Shown one piece after another: positions 14,014 through 19,814 of a stretch of 19,814 nucleotides of DNA. The translations under genes were made by a program, and so were the position numbers. Under the pieces are notes generated by a model. That model made no database searches. It had not been told where the DNA came from and saw only the letters and a list, made by a program, of their open reading frames with translations. Position 1 is the stretch's first letter. The number at the start of each line of letters is the position of its first letter. This DNA comes from UBA9630 sp043725085 (GTDB lineage Bacteria > Patescibacteriota > Minisyncoccia > Moranbacterales > UBA2206): assembly GCA_043725085.1 (NCBI GenBank), contig JAYSLY010000041.1, positions 1 through 19,814 on the forward strand, in the 5' to 3' direction.

Positions 14014-15387
14014 TTAAAAATAATTATCCGGCAAATCATTTTGAAAAATAATTGTGTCGCCACTTTTCATAACATTTGAAAGATCGGCGTGCGCCTCTTG
14101 CGACGACGCATAGACCCGATAATTTTCAAACCCTCTCTCTTTGAGTCCTTTAGTAATATAACCAGAATTAGGGCTTTTTATCAAGAGAACCAAATCCACC
14201 CCAAAGTCCGCATACAGCCGACCGATTTTTTCGTGAATTTCTTGAGATTTTTCACCCAATTCAACGAGGCCTGGAGTAAGCACAATTTTGCGCCCGAGCG
14301 CCCTACCCAGCACCTCGATTCCACTCACAATGCCAGCATAATTTCCATTATAACTATCATCAATTATCCAAACTTTCGTCATTTCATTATAAATCGGCTC
14401 CAGACGATGAGGCACATATTCAACTTTTCCCACACCTCGCGAGATTTCCGCCATAGTCATGCCCAGTTTTTGCGCCAACCGACTAGCTAGAATAATGAGA
14501 GAAATATTATGCCGGGCCAAAAGTTTTGTGCGAAATGTCACGCAATCCAATTCAAACTCCAACCCGGAAAAATTGTCCAAAACTGCAACATTTTTCGATT
14601 CATTCTTTGATGCACCAATAAATTCCCCGATTTTAAAACGCGCATAATTTTTCAAAATATTTTCATCGTCAAAATTAAGTACGGTTGTTTTTTTCGAAGC
14701 CTCCGGCAATTCAAATTTTGCTTTGATAACATTTTCCAGACTGCCAAAGCGTTCCAGATGCGACTCGTTAATTCCGGTGAGAATTGCATAATCCGGCTCG
14801 ACCAAATCACAAAGCTTTTTGATTTCTCCAACTTTATACGCACCCATTTCGACAATAAAAATTTCATTTTCTTGAAAAAGTTTTGGATTTTTCAAAATAA
14901 AATCAGCCGTTCCCAAATCGGTATTTATATTTTCCGCCAGTTTTATTACGCGAAATTTTTCCTTGAGAATTGCAGATAGAATTTCCCGGGTCGTTGTTTT
15001 GCCATAGCTGCCCGTCACACCAATCACAATAAGCTTTTTCCGATTTTCCCGCAAAAATTTTTGCGCTTTTTGAAACAATTGTTTTTTCAAATATTGATCG
15101 ATTGGTTCAATAACTCCCAGTGCGGCAAAAACGATAAGTGGTAAAAGCAGAATTATTGGAATCACAGACAACACGCCAAAAACTCCAAACATGCCCAAAC
15201 TTAGGCCAAAAAATGCAATAGCAATAGCAAGCGTTATGACATAAATAAGTTTAGCTTTTTTAGTCCAAACCAAATGCCCTCTTTTTTCCAATTTCCACCA
15301 CGCGAAATGTGAATAGGCAAATTGTAAAAATTTCTTGCCATCATAGAGCTCGGCTTGCAAAATATAAATTAGGTTTCGGATGATCAT
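14014..15387 (-). CDS. murF: MurF-type UDP-MurNAc-tripeptide--D-Ala-D-Ala ligase with a membrane N-terminus
   Basis: A 457-aa Mur ligase. The central domain has the P-loop GVTGSYGKTTTREIL (123-137), ENINTDLGTADFIL, FIVEMGAYKVGEI, ILTGINESHLERFG, VLNFDD and LARHN. The C-terminal domain has HRLEPIYN and IIDDSYNGNYAGI, then the Rossmann-like end. Instead of the usual MurF N-terminal UDP-binding domain, residues 1-115 hold a short amphipathic region and two hydrophobic segments (about 46-62 and 65-92), so the enzyme is probably held at the membrane. The role, adding D-Ala-D-Ala to the UDP-MurNAc-peptide, fits ddl 10 bp downstream. Exact substrate is inferred from family and context. Confidence 0.88.
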   Translation of the reverse strand: MIIRNLIYILQAELYDGKKFLQFAYSHFAWWKLEKRGHLVWTKKAKLIYVITLAIAIAFFGLSLGMFGVFGVLSVIPIILLLPLIVFAALGVIEPIDQYLKKQLFQKAQKFLRENRKKLIVIGVTGSYGKTTTREILSAILKEKFRVIKLAENINTDLGTADFILKNPKLFQENEIFIVEMGAYKVGEIKKLCDLVEPDYAILTGINESHLERFGSLENVIKAKFELPEASKKTTVLNFDDENILKNYARFKIGEFIGASKNESKNVAVLDNFSGLEFELDCVTFRTKLLARHNISLIILASRLAQKLGMTMAEISRGVGKVEYVPHRLEPIYNEMTKVWIIDDSYNGNYAGIVSGIEVLGRALGRKIVLTPGLVELGEKSQEIHEKIGRLYADFGVDLVLLIKSPNSGYITKGLKERGFENYRVYASSQEAHADLSNVMKSGDTIIFQNDLPDNYF

Positions 15388-15438
15388 CTTATTTTTTGAG
15401 AAGCGGACTGTCCGCTAGAAACTCTGCCCCGTTATTTT

Positions 15439-16194
15439 TCATAAACTCTCTTCCAAAACTTTATTAAACTTTTCTGGCTGATCCAAAAAAACATAGTGCC
15501 CGGCATTCTCAATCACATGCAACTTGGAATTTTTTATGAGCTTATGCATAAGCTCCGCTTGCCAAAGCGGCGTCGCGCCGTCATCTTTGCCCCAGATTAA
15601 AACCGCCTCTTGTTTGATTTTTTCCAAATCAGATGAAATATCTTCACTAATCACTTTTCGATAAATTTCCGTCATCTCCCCCGCTTCAAGATAATCCTCG
15701 GAATCGATTAGCTGATAGAATTTCTTGCGGATTTTAGTGCGGAATATTTTTATGCCCGGCAAGCACAAAAATAATTTAACAATCTTAGCCCCAAATTTAT
15801 AGACAAAAATTTTTGCGCCTCTTTTTCTGATTCCGGCCGCGTCAATCAAAATCAGTTTTTTCGCACCATTACCTTTGGCCGCATATTTCGCAATCACACT
15901 CCCGCCAAAAGAATGTCCCGCCAAAATTGGGCTTCTAATTTCTAACTTTTCCAAAAAATCGCGCAAAAAATCAGCATAATCGATCAGCCCCCAAATCTCT
16001 TTTGGCCTTTCGCTGCCTCCAAAACCGGGCAAATCAATAGCAATGAAATTGGAACAATTATCCAGCGCATTCCCGAAATGCGCGCCTTGCGATTTCCAGC
16101 CATGCAAAAAAACCACTGTGCTATCTCTATCCAGTTTCTCGCTTTGATAATACCTAACTTTTAGGCCGCCGATGATGATATTTTTCTCTTGCAT
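15439..16194 (-). CDS. Alpha/beta-hydrolase fold protein
   Basis: A 251-aa single-domain alpha/beta hydrolase of typical length. It has the oxyanion-hole segment FLHGWKSQG (29-37), DLPGFGGSERP (54-64), the nucleophile elbow GHSFGGS (Ser95), WGKDDG (Asp204 or Asp205) and NAGHYVF (His233), a complete Ser-Asp-His triad. Residues of about 125-185 form the cap region. There is no signal peptide, so it acts in the cytoplasm. The substrate is unknown; this superfamily includes esterases, lactonases and C-C hydrolases. It is the first gene of the envelope cluster, 51 bp upstream of murF, and follows a terminator at 16236-16269. Confidence 0.85.
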   Translation of the reverse strand: MQEKNIIIGGLKVRYYQSEKLDRDSTVVFLHGWKSQGAHFGNALDNCSNFIAIDLPGFGGSERPKEIWGLIDYADFLRDFLEKLEIRSPILAGHSFGGSVIAKYAAKGNGAKKLILIDAAGIRKRGAKIFVYKFGAKIVKLFLCLPGIKIFRTKIRKKFYQLIDSEDYLEAGEMTEIYRKVISEDISSDLEKIKQEAVLIWGKDDGATPLWQAELMHKLIKNSKLHVIENAGHYVFLDQPEKFNKVLEESL

Positions 16195-16235
16195 AGCTTG
16201 TCTTTTGGCTACTACTATTCTACTATCTAAGCAAG

Positions 16236-16269
16236 ATAAAATCCACTCTCAAGAGAAAGTGGATTTTAT
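16236..16269. terminator. Bidirectional rho-independent terminator
   Basis: A perfect 12-bp stem (16236-16247 with 16258-16269, ATAAAATCCACT) with a 10-nt loop; the A/T-rich stem base gives a U-rich end in either direction. It lies downstream of the exported helical-repeat gene and separates that operon from the envelope cluster. Confidence 0.85.
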
Positions 16270-16302
16270 TTTTAGATTGGCTAATATTTTCGCGACACAT
16301 TG

Positions 16303-17163
16303 CTATTGCGCCGGGGTCACTGGTGCGGTTGTTGCGTCACTTGGAAAAGCCTTTTTCAATTCGACTCGCGCTTGTTCCATTGTCGTTTTGAAAGTAGCCA
16401 ACGCTGCATCAACGGCTGTTTTTCTTGCAGTGATGAGCGCTTGAATATCGCTGCCCACTTTCGGCACACCTTGCTTGTCTAGCTTAAACTTACTCCTTGC
16501 CGCAGCAAGCGCCGTCCTTAGGGTATTTCTCACTGTAGTCGGAGCAATATTATTATTACAATCCGTTTGAGCCTGACTAAACGCCGCTTTAATTGCCGCC
16601 TCAAAAGCTGTCCGGTCATCGCTAATTCCCTGTTGCCGAGTAGTGATCAGATTTTTAACCCCGGCGCGGAATGTTGCGATGGCTGCGTCAACTGCAGTTT
16701 GCCGTGTGGAAATTGCCGCTTTCGTTGTCGCTTTAAATTCCGCCACAGCTGCCTTTTGCGCATCCGTAGAAGCTTTTTCATTTAGCTTGGCAAATTGGGC
16801 ATCGCGATTAGCACTCCACTGCGCGCGAAGCGCTGCCAGTTTCGCATCATTTTCCGTTGCCTTCTCTTGCCAATTAGCAAAGCGTTCCCCCGGAGTTTTG
16901 ATTTGACTCATTCTTTGTTCCGCCTTCGAAGTCAAATCAGAAATTCTAGTGCAGATGTTGCCACCGCCCTGACCATTTCCCTGTTGACCACTCTGTCCAT
17001 CAGCTCCCAAAAATCGCCTGCCCATCATTGGAGGTTTTAAAGTATTCGTATCAGCATTGTTCCCATTCGCATCCGCCGCGAAAGCAGACACGGGAGCAGT
17101 GAGACTTAACATCAAAATCAAGCTTGCAACGTACTTCATTTTGTTTAAATTTTTTCTTGTCAT
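16303..17163 (-). CDS. Exported Ala-rich helical repeat protein, unknown function
   Basis: A 286-aa protein with a signal peptide (MTRKNLNKMKYVASLILM..., likely cleaved after AFA near residue 29), then a Gly/Gln/Asn-rich linker (about 32-69) and a long Ala/Lys/Thr-rich helical region. Related segments recur: RQTAVDAAIATFRAGVKNLI (154-173), RTAFEAAIKAAFSQAQ (184-199) and RKTAVDAALATFKTTMEQAR (247-266). Two cysteines (71 and 202) flank the repeats and may form a disulfide outside the cell. It looks like a surface or periplasm-equivalent coiled structural protein. I do not recognise the family. Its start overlaps the stop of the upstream lipoprotein gene by 4 bp (ATGA), pointing to coupled translation. 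The terminator at 16236-16269 follows. Confidence 0.75.
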   Translation of the reverse strand: MTRKNLNKMKYVASLILMLSLTAPVSAFAADANGNNADTNTLKPPMMGRRFLGADGQSGQQGNGQGGGNICTRISDLTSKAEQRMSQIKTPGERFANWQEKATENDAKLAALRAQWSANRDAQFAKLNEKASTDAQKAAVAEFKATTKAAISTRQTAVDAAIATFRAGVKNLITTRQQGISDDRTAFEAAIKAAFSQAQTDCNNNIAPTTVRNTLRTALAAARSKFKLDKQGVPKVGSDIQALITARKTAVDAALATFKTTMEQARVELKKAFPSDATTAPVTPAQ

Positions 17164-17516
17164 AGACCTGCGCCAAGATCATTTGCAGCTTGGCTATTAG
17201 TCGAATTATCCGTGGCCGCTTTCGCATCATTTTCATCGCTCGTCACTTGAGTGCTTTCATTTTTGGCGCCATCCACGATCGCATTCACCGTATCATCAAC
17301 TTTTCCGGTTGGTGTTGGTGGCGTGGAAAGATTAGAGGTGTCCGCGGAAGTAGGAGCAACAGGAGTCGCGTTATCCTTCACAGTGTCCGCACTAGACTCA
17401 ATTCCATTGGGAACATTTGTATTTGTTCCGGTCTGGCCATTCCCGCATCCGGCCAAAAAGACCACTCCCAAAACTAGCACGGAAAGCGAGATTACTTTTT
17501 TTATTTCTTTTTGCAT
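17160..17516 (-). CDS. Small Asn/Thr/Asp-rich lipoprotein
   Basis: A 118-aa protein with a lipoprotein signal (basic MQKEIKK, a hydrophobic core and the lipobox LAGC, Cys24), followed by a low-complexity, acidic Ser/Thr/Asn/Pro-rich tail with no recognisable domain. It would be lipidated by the Lgt encoded at 9654-10541 and held on the outer face of the membrane as an extended linker. It overlaps the next gene (exported helical protein) by 4 bp, so the two probably act together. The function is unknown. Confidence 0.75.
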   Translation of the reverse strand: MQKEIKKVISLSVLVLGVVFLAGCGNGQTGTNTNVPNGIESSADTVKDNATPVAPTSADTSNLSTPPTPTGKVDDTVNAIVDGAKNESTQVTSDENDAKAATDNSTNSQAANDLGAGL

Positions 17517-17531
17517 AGTGATTTGCTTAAA

Positions 17532-17537
17532 ATTATA
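17532..17537 (-). promoter_or_regulatory. Probable -10 box for the lipoprotein operon
   Basis: A consensus TATAAT on the minus strand lies 15 bp before the lipoprotein ATG, so the leader would be under 10 nt. No good -35 is seen at the right distance (TCGATT at 17 bp is poor). Only the -10 is supported. Confidence 0.4.
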
Positions 17538-17583
17538 TTAGATTAATTAAGGAGAATCGACCAACTCCCTTTCATTTTCATTC

Positions 17584-18159
17584 TTACTCAATACAACAAT
17601 CAATTGCTTTTCTGACTAATTCTCGTAATTTTCCCGTGAAGCCGGAGGGATTTTTATCGTTTTTATTCAAAGCCTGATCCGGAATTTTTTTAATTCCCAA
17701 GTCCTGCTCTTTGGAAATTCCGCCAGCTTCTTTGATATCACTCGTACCAATCAGTTTCATGTTAAGCGCCCAAAACATTCCATAAAGATCGTAGGACTTG
17801 TGAAATAGTTCCTGTGCTTCCGCCTTATTTCCCATTCCTTGCTGTTTTGTTCCCACTTCCATCAGACGCATTGAGGCCGCCAACAGGTGCTTTGAGATAC
17901 ACCAAACTTCACCCTCATATTCTTTGATAATCTTACGCAAGAGTTCCCCGCGCATCTTGCGCACCTCTTGGAGCAAATCAAAATATTTGCTTTTGCCGGT
18001 TTTTTCCGCCGTGAAGAAAAAATGCTCCTCAATGCTGATGAGATTCATAATCGCCAGGCTCAAATCTTGGTCGGATGACAAATCCATTTTGTCCTGTTTT
18101 TTCATCTGATCAATACGCTCCACAAATTCATTCAAACTTCTGATTTTATTCTCTTCCAT
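17584..18159 (-). CDS. Helical cytoplasmic protein of unknown function
   Basis: A 191-aa mostly helical soluble protein without signal peptide or membrane segment. Visible features: a charged N-terminal helix (MEENKIRSLNEFVERIDQM), IEEHFFFTAEKTGKSKYFDLL, KHLLAASMRLMEVGTKQQGM followed by a helix pair reminiscent of one TPR-like hairpin (KAEAQELFHKSYDLYGMFWA), a loop rich in Lys/Asp/Asn, and a C-terminal helix ending in Cys-Cys (AIDCCIE). I do not recognise the family. It is 5 bp downstream of the CPVC membrane protein gene and so belongs to that operon; the vicinal cysteines may link it to the thiol chemistry of its neighbours, which is only a guess. Confidence 0.7.
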   Translation of the reverse strand: MEENKIRSLNEFVERIDQMKKQDKMDLSSDQDLSLAIMNLISIEEHFFFTAEKTGKSKYFDLLQEVRKMRGELLRKIIKEYEGEVWCISKHLLAASMRLMEVGTKQQGMGNKAEAQELFHKSYDLYGMFWALNMKLIGTSDIKEAGGISKEQDLGIKKIPDQALNKNDKNPSGFTGKLRELVRKAIDCCIE

Positions 18160-18164
18160 ATGAT

Positions 18165-18683
18165 TTATTTAGTTAAAAAATAGAAAACAAAACTCAGTAG
18201 TATTAGCAGCCCCACCGGGATAACTACTTTTTGAAACGGAAAATGCACTTTGCCATTATTTTTTTTCTTGAGTGAAAAATGCCACATTCCGCCGAAATAA
18301 AAAACCAGGCTGCCAAGAATTATTCCCAAAAGTAATTTGTCCACACCCCAAAAACTGTGTCTCACTTGCCCCATCAGACCCGCCCAATATAGCGGAATGA
18401 TTGTCAAAAGATAATAGGCTCCGTATACTGTCAATTTTTCTCCTCTAAATTTAATTTTTCGTTTCAAGAACCACTCCAAAGTCCAAGCCGAGATCGCGAC
18501 CAAAAGCGCGCCGATCCAGAGCCCCGTCACTGTATCATCAATCCCAAAATAGTGCGAAAGCTCGAGTCCCGCTCCCACTGCCACCACACAAACCGGACAA
18601 AAAGCCTGAGTGGAAAAAGCTAGAAACAGCGTCAGCCCGAGTAAAAATAAAAATATTTTTTTTCCAAAAAATTTATTGTCCAC
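18165..18683 (-). CDS. Membrane protein with CPVC redox motif
   Basis: A 172-aa protein with about five hydrophobic segments. The first (about 10-28) ends directly in FCPVCVVAVGAG, giving a CxxC pair (Cys29, Cys32) at the membrane face; others lie near 50-68, 84-103, 118-136 and 151-170. It is not a match to DsbB or VKOR that I can recognise, but the placement of CPVC and the gene directly upstream (a CPHC thioredoxin-fold lipoprotein) suggest an electron-passing partner. The start is GTG at 18683, overlapping the upstream stop by 11 bp; no internal Met lies before the CPVC motif, supporting GTG and translational coupling. Confidence 0.75.
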   Translation of the reverse strand: MDNKFFGKKIFLFLLGLTLFLAFSTQAFCPVCVVAVGAGLELSHYFGIDDTVTGLWIGALLVAISAWTLEWFLKRKIKFRGEKLTVYGAYYLLTIIPLYWAGLMGQVRHSFWGVDKLLLGIILGSLVFYFGGMWHFSLKKKNNGKVHFPFQKVVIPVGLLILLSFVFYFLTK

Positions 18684-19041
18684 TGGTTTTATCCTTAAAA
18701 AACTGAATTATCTCCTCTTGTCCCAAATAGCATTTATCTTGCGTCCAAAGAAATGGCACAGCGCCGATATTGTTTTTATCAAACTGCGCGCAAGCTTCTT
18801 GTTTTTTCAGCATAAAATCAGCGTTCGCCTGATTATGATTAACTTCATATTGCGGAAAAGAAATTTTATCCTTCACACTATTATCCGCAATATACTTTTC
18901 CACAATCTGACAATGCGGACACTCCTGACCATAGAACAAAATAATTGAAGAACTATCGGAAACCGGCACAGGCTGATTGCCACAACCGCTAAAAACAAAA
19001 AGGCCTAAAAACAAAAAACCGCTCAGAATAATTTTTTTCAT
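18673..19041 (-). CDS. Thioredoxin-fold lipoprotein with CPHC active site
   Basis: A 122-aa protein from ATG 19041. MKKIILSGFLFLGLFVFSGC is a lipoprotein signal with Cys20 as the lipidated residue. The mature part has a thioredoxin fold start (IILFYGQECPHCQIVEKY) with CPHC at 41-44, the dipeptide typical of DsbA-type oxidases, and cis-Pro in AVPFLW (Pro96). Extra cysteines at 84 and 104 may form a second disulfide. It would act outside the membrane in disulfide formation, isomerisation or reduction. An ATG six codons upstream (19059) is possible but the GGAG at its second codon better serves the inner ATG, although 12 bp away. It lies 12 bp after the ORF6N gene. Confidence 0.82.
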   Translation of the reverse strand: MKKIILSGFLFLGLFVFSGCGNQPVPVSDSSSIILFYGQECPHCQIVEKYIADNSVKDKISFPQYEVNHNQANADFMLKKQEACAQFDKNNIGAVPFLWTQDKCYLGQEEIIQFFKDKTSGQ

Positions 19042-19071
19042 AAAAAATTTGATCTCCATTAGTTTATTATG

Positions 19072-19653
19072 CTAAATTGATCTATCTCTAAAACCAATGA
19101 CTTTTGTTTCATTACTTCTCGAGTCAGTTTTCATAAATCGTATAATAACATCAAATACGGCTTTGAATTTTTTGTCATATTTTTCCTCCATTTTCTCAAT
19201 TTTCTCTCTCAACTCTTTGTGCGTCGCGAGCATTTTGCGCATATTGGTGAATGTTCGCATGATTTGAATATTGACCTGAATCGCCCGATCACTTTTCAAA
19301 ACGCTCGAAAGCATCGCGATACCTTGTTCCGTGAAAACATAGGGAACATATTTCATATGTTGCCCCCTCTTTAAGATCACAAATTGTGATCTTAAAGAAT
19401 CCTCCTTGCTTGAGGTCACAATTTGTGACCTCAAAAACGCATCTGCTTCTCGCTTGTTCAGCCGAAACATAAAATCTTCCGGAAACCTCTTTTCATTTCT
19501 CTTGGCTGCTTGGTTTAGAATCCTCGTTTCTACGCCATAAAGAATCGCTAAGTCGCGGTCGAACATAACTTTTTCCCCGCGAATAAAATAAATTTTTCCG
19601 ATGATTGTTTCACTTGGAACTGCAATAGCTACTTTTGCTTTTTGTTTTGACAT
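19072..19653 (-). CDS. ORF6N-domain DNA-binding protein
   Basis: A 193-aa protein from ATG 19653. The N-terminal ORF6N domain has IYFIRGEKVMFDRDLAILYG (21-40), VETRILNQAAKRNEKRFPED (41-60) and FMFRLNKREA; VPYVFTEQGIAMLSSVL (103-119) and AIQVNIQIMRTF complete the domain. A charged coiled coil (about 138-170) and a short tail follow. ORF6N proteins come from phage-type KilA-N/antirepressor families and are common as chromosomal genes in CPR and other bacteria; DNA binding is expected, the target unknown. A doubled LRSQ(I/F)V segment (about 74-92) is encoded by two perfect DNA palindromes. It is the first gene of an operon with the redox genes. A GTG at 19665 would add four residues; no Shine-Dalgarno supports either. 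Confidence 0.85.
   Translation of the reverse strand: MSKQKAKVAIAVPSETIIGKIYFIRGEKVMFDRDLAILYGVETRILNQAAKRNEKRFPEDFMFRLNKREADAFLRSQIVTSSKEDSLRSQFVILKRGQHMKYVPYVFTEQGIAMLSSVLKSDRAIQVNIQIMRTFTNMRKMLATHKELREKIEKMEEKYDKKFKAVFDVIIRFMKTDSRSNETKVIGFRDRSI
19369..19397. repeat. Perfect 29-bp palindrome inside the ORF6N gene
   Basis: Two 14-bp arms surround one central base (arm CTTTAAGATCACAA). It shares the core TCACAA(A/T)TTGTGA with a second palindrome 13 bp away. Both encode part of the duplicated LRSQ-V segment. Confidence 0.8.
19411..19433. repeat. Perfect 23-bp palindrome inside the ORF6N gene
   Basis: Two 11-bp arms surround one central base (arm TGAGGTCACAA). The inner TCACAA-TTGTGA core is shared with 19369-19397. 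It may be a protein-binding site, an RNA hairpin, or the by-product of a short inverted duplication. Confidence 0.8.
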
Positions 19654-19682
19654 AAAATTGAACACAAGTTGCTACTTTATAA

Positions 19683-19711
19683 ATTATACCAGCAGCCGGT
19701 TTATCCTGCAA
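19683..19711 (-). promoter_or_regulatory. Promoter of the ORF6N/redox operon
   Basis: A -35 TTGCAG (19711-19706), a 17-bp spacer and a consensus extended -10 TGGTATAAT (TATAAT at 19688-19683). The leader to the ATG at 19653 would be about 22 nt. The 52-bp repeat ends 5 bp upstream of the -35, as at the rRNA promoter. Confidence 0.75.
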
Positions 19712-19716
19712 ACCCC

Positions 19717-19768
19717 AGTCTACTCCAATACAAGAAGTGACTAAACGGAGTTCCCATTCCAATACAAA
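19717..19768. repeat. 52-bp repeat element, copy 2 (upstream of ORF6N promoter)
   Basis: It differs from 4806-4857 at a single position (C here, T in copy 1, in the CCCATT-CAATACAA part). Same orientation and same 5-bp distance to the -35 as copy 1. The sequence beyond it is unrelated to the other locus. Confidence 0.7.
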
Positions 19769-19789
19769 ATAGGCCCGAAGGCCCATTTT
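19766..19789. terminator. UUCG-loop hairpin terminator
   Basis: In the minus direction AAAATGGGCC pairs with GGCCTATTTT around a UUCG tetraloop, a 10-bp stem whose 3' arm ends in U residues. It would end an operon entering from beyond the right edge, just before the 52-bp element. It is nearly symmetrical and could act both ways. The last bases of the window (19790-19814) show nothing further. Confidence 0.6.
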
Positions 19790-19814
19790 GCAAGAAGGCA
19801 AGTCCTATTCATAA

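Noticed and set aside
14004..14063. Longer ddl start at 14063
   Set aside because: It would overlap murF by 50 bp and add residues absent from Ddl enzymes; MNIGVFFGGK at 14003 is the normal N-terminus.
15402..15416. Palindrome AGCGGACTGTCCGCT as terminator between the hydrolase and murF
   Set aside because: One-base loop and no U-tract at the right distance; the genes look co-transcribed.
19610..19801. 63-codon frame across the ORF6N promoter
   Set aside because: It runs through the promoter, the 52-bp repeat and a terminator hairpin and shows no family features.

Overview
The window looks like a Patescibacteria (Candidate Phyla Radiation) chromosome fragment, probably from the Parcubacteria side. 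The evidence is a 23S rRNA gene enlarged to about 3.65 kb by AT-rich insertions, a compact genome with nearly all genes on one strand, many starts without a Shine-Dalgarno sequence, and typical CPR gene types: a MurF with a membrane N-terminus, a DUF5654-like protein, an O-antigen-ligase/TPR fusion and small Cys-rich membrane redox proteins. This is inferred from gene content and style; no 16S gene is present to settle it.

Layout. 1-374 (+): the end of a YhcH/TabA-family gene broken by a frameshift, converging on the rRNA across a bidirectional terminator. 454-4297 (-): a 5S gene and a 23S gene without a linked 16S or tRNA. The 23S carries two nearly identical 165-nt intervening sequences at different helices, a third unrelated one at the classic helix-45 site, and large expansions of helices 79 and 68. 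4298-4860: a long hairpin-rich leader with a terminator/alternative-hairpin pair, a strong promoter, and a 52-bp element directly upstream of it. 5013-9589 (-): a TM-helix (CmpX-like) membrane protein, an 868-aa O-antigen-ligase-like protein with TPRs, and a membrane-anchored lysozyme-fold-like protein whose promoter predicts a leaderless mRNA. 9654-16194 (-): a tight envelope cluster in transcription order alpha/beta hydrolase, murF, ddl, class I/II aminotransferase, truncated MurF-like protein, DUF5654-like protein, lgt. 16303-17516 (-): a lipoprotein and an exported helical-repeat protein that overlap by 4 bp. 17584-19653 (-): an unknown helical protein, a membrane protein with CPVC, a thioredoxin-fold lipoprotein with CPHC, and an ORF6N-domain DNA-binding protein. 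19683-19814: the promoter of that last group, preceded by a second copy of the 52-bp element.

How the genes fit together. Most of the protein-coding part builds or modifies the cell envelope: D-Ala-D-Ala synthesis and its addition to the peptidoglycan precursor, lipoprotein maturation, glycan ligation, peptidoglycan cleavage and extracytoplasmic thiol redox. The most unusual signal is the 52-bp repeat (51 of 52 identical). It sits exactly 5 bp upstream of the -35 box of both the rRNA promoter and the ORF6N-operon promoter, about 15 kb apart, so it looks like a shared upstream promoter element rather than a random repeat. The second is the pair of duplicated intervening sequences inside one 23S gene.
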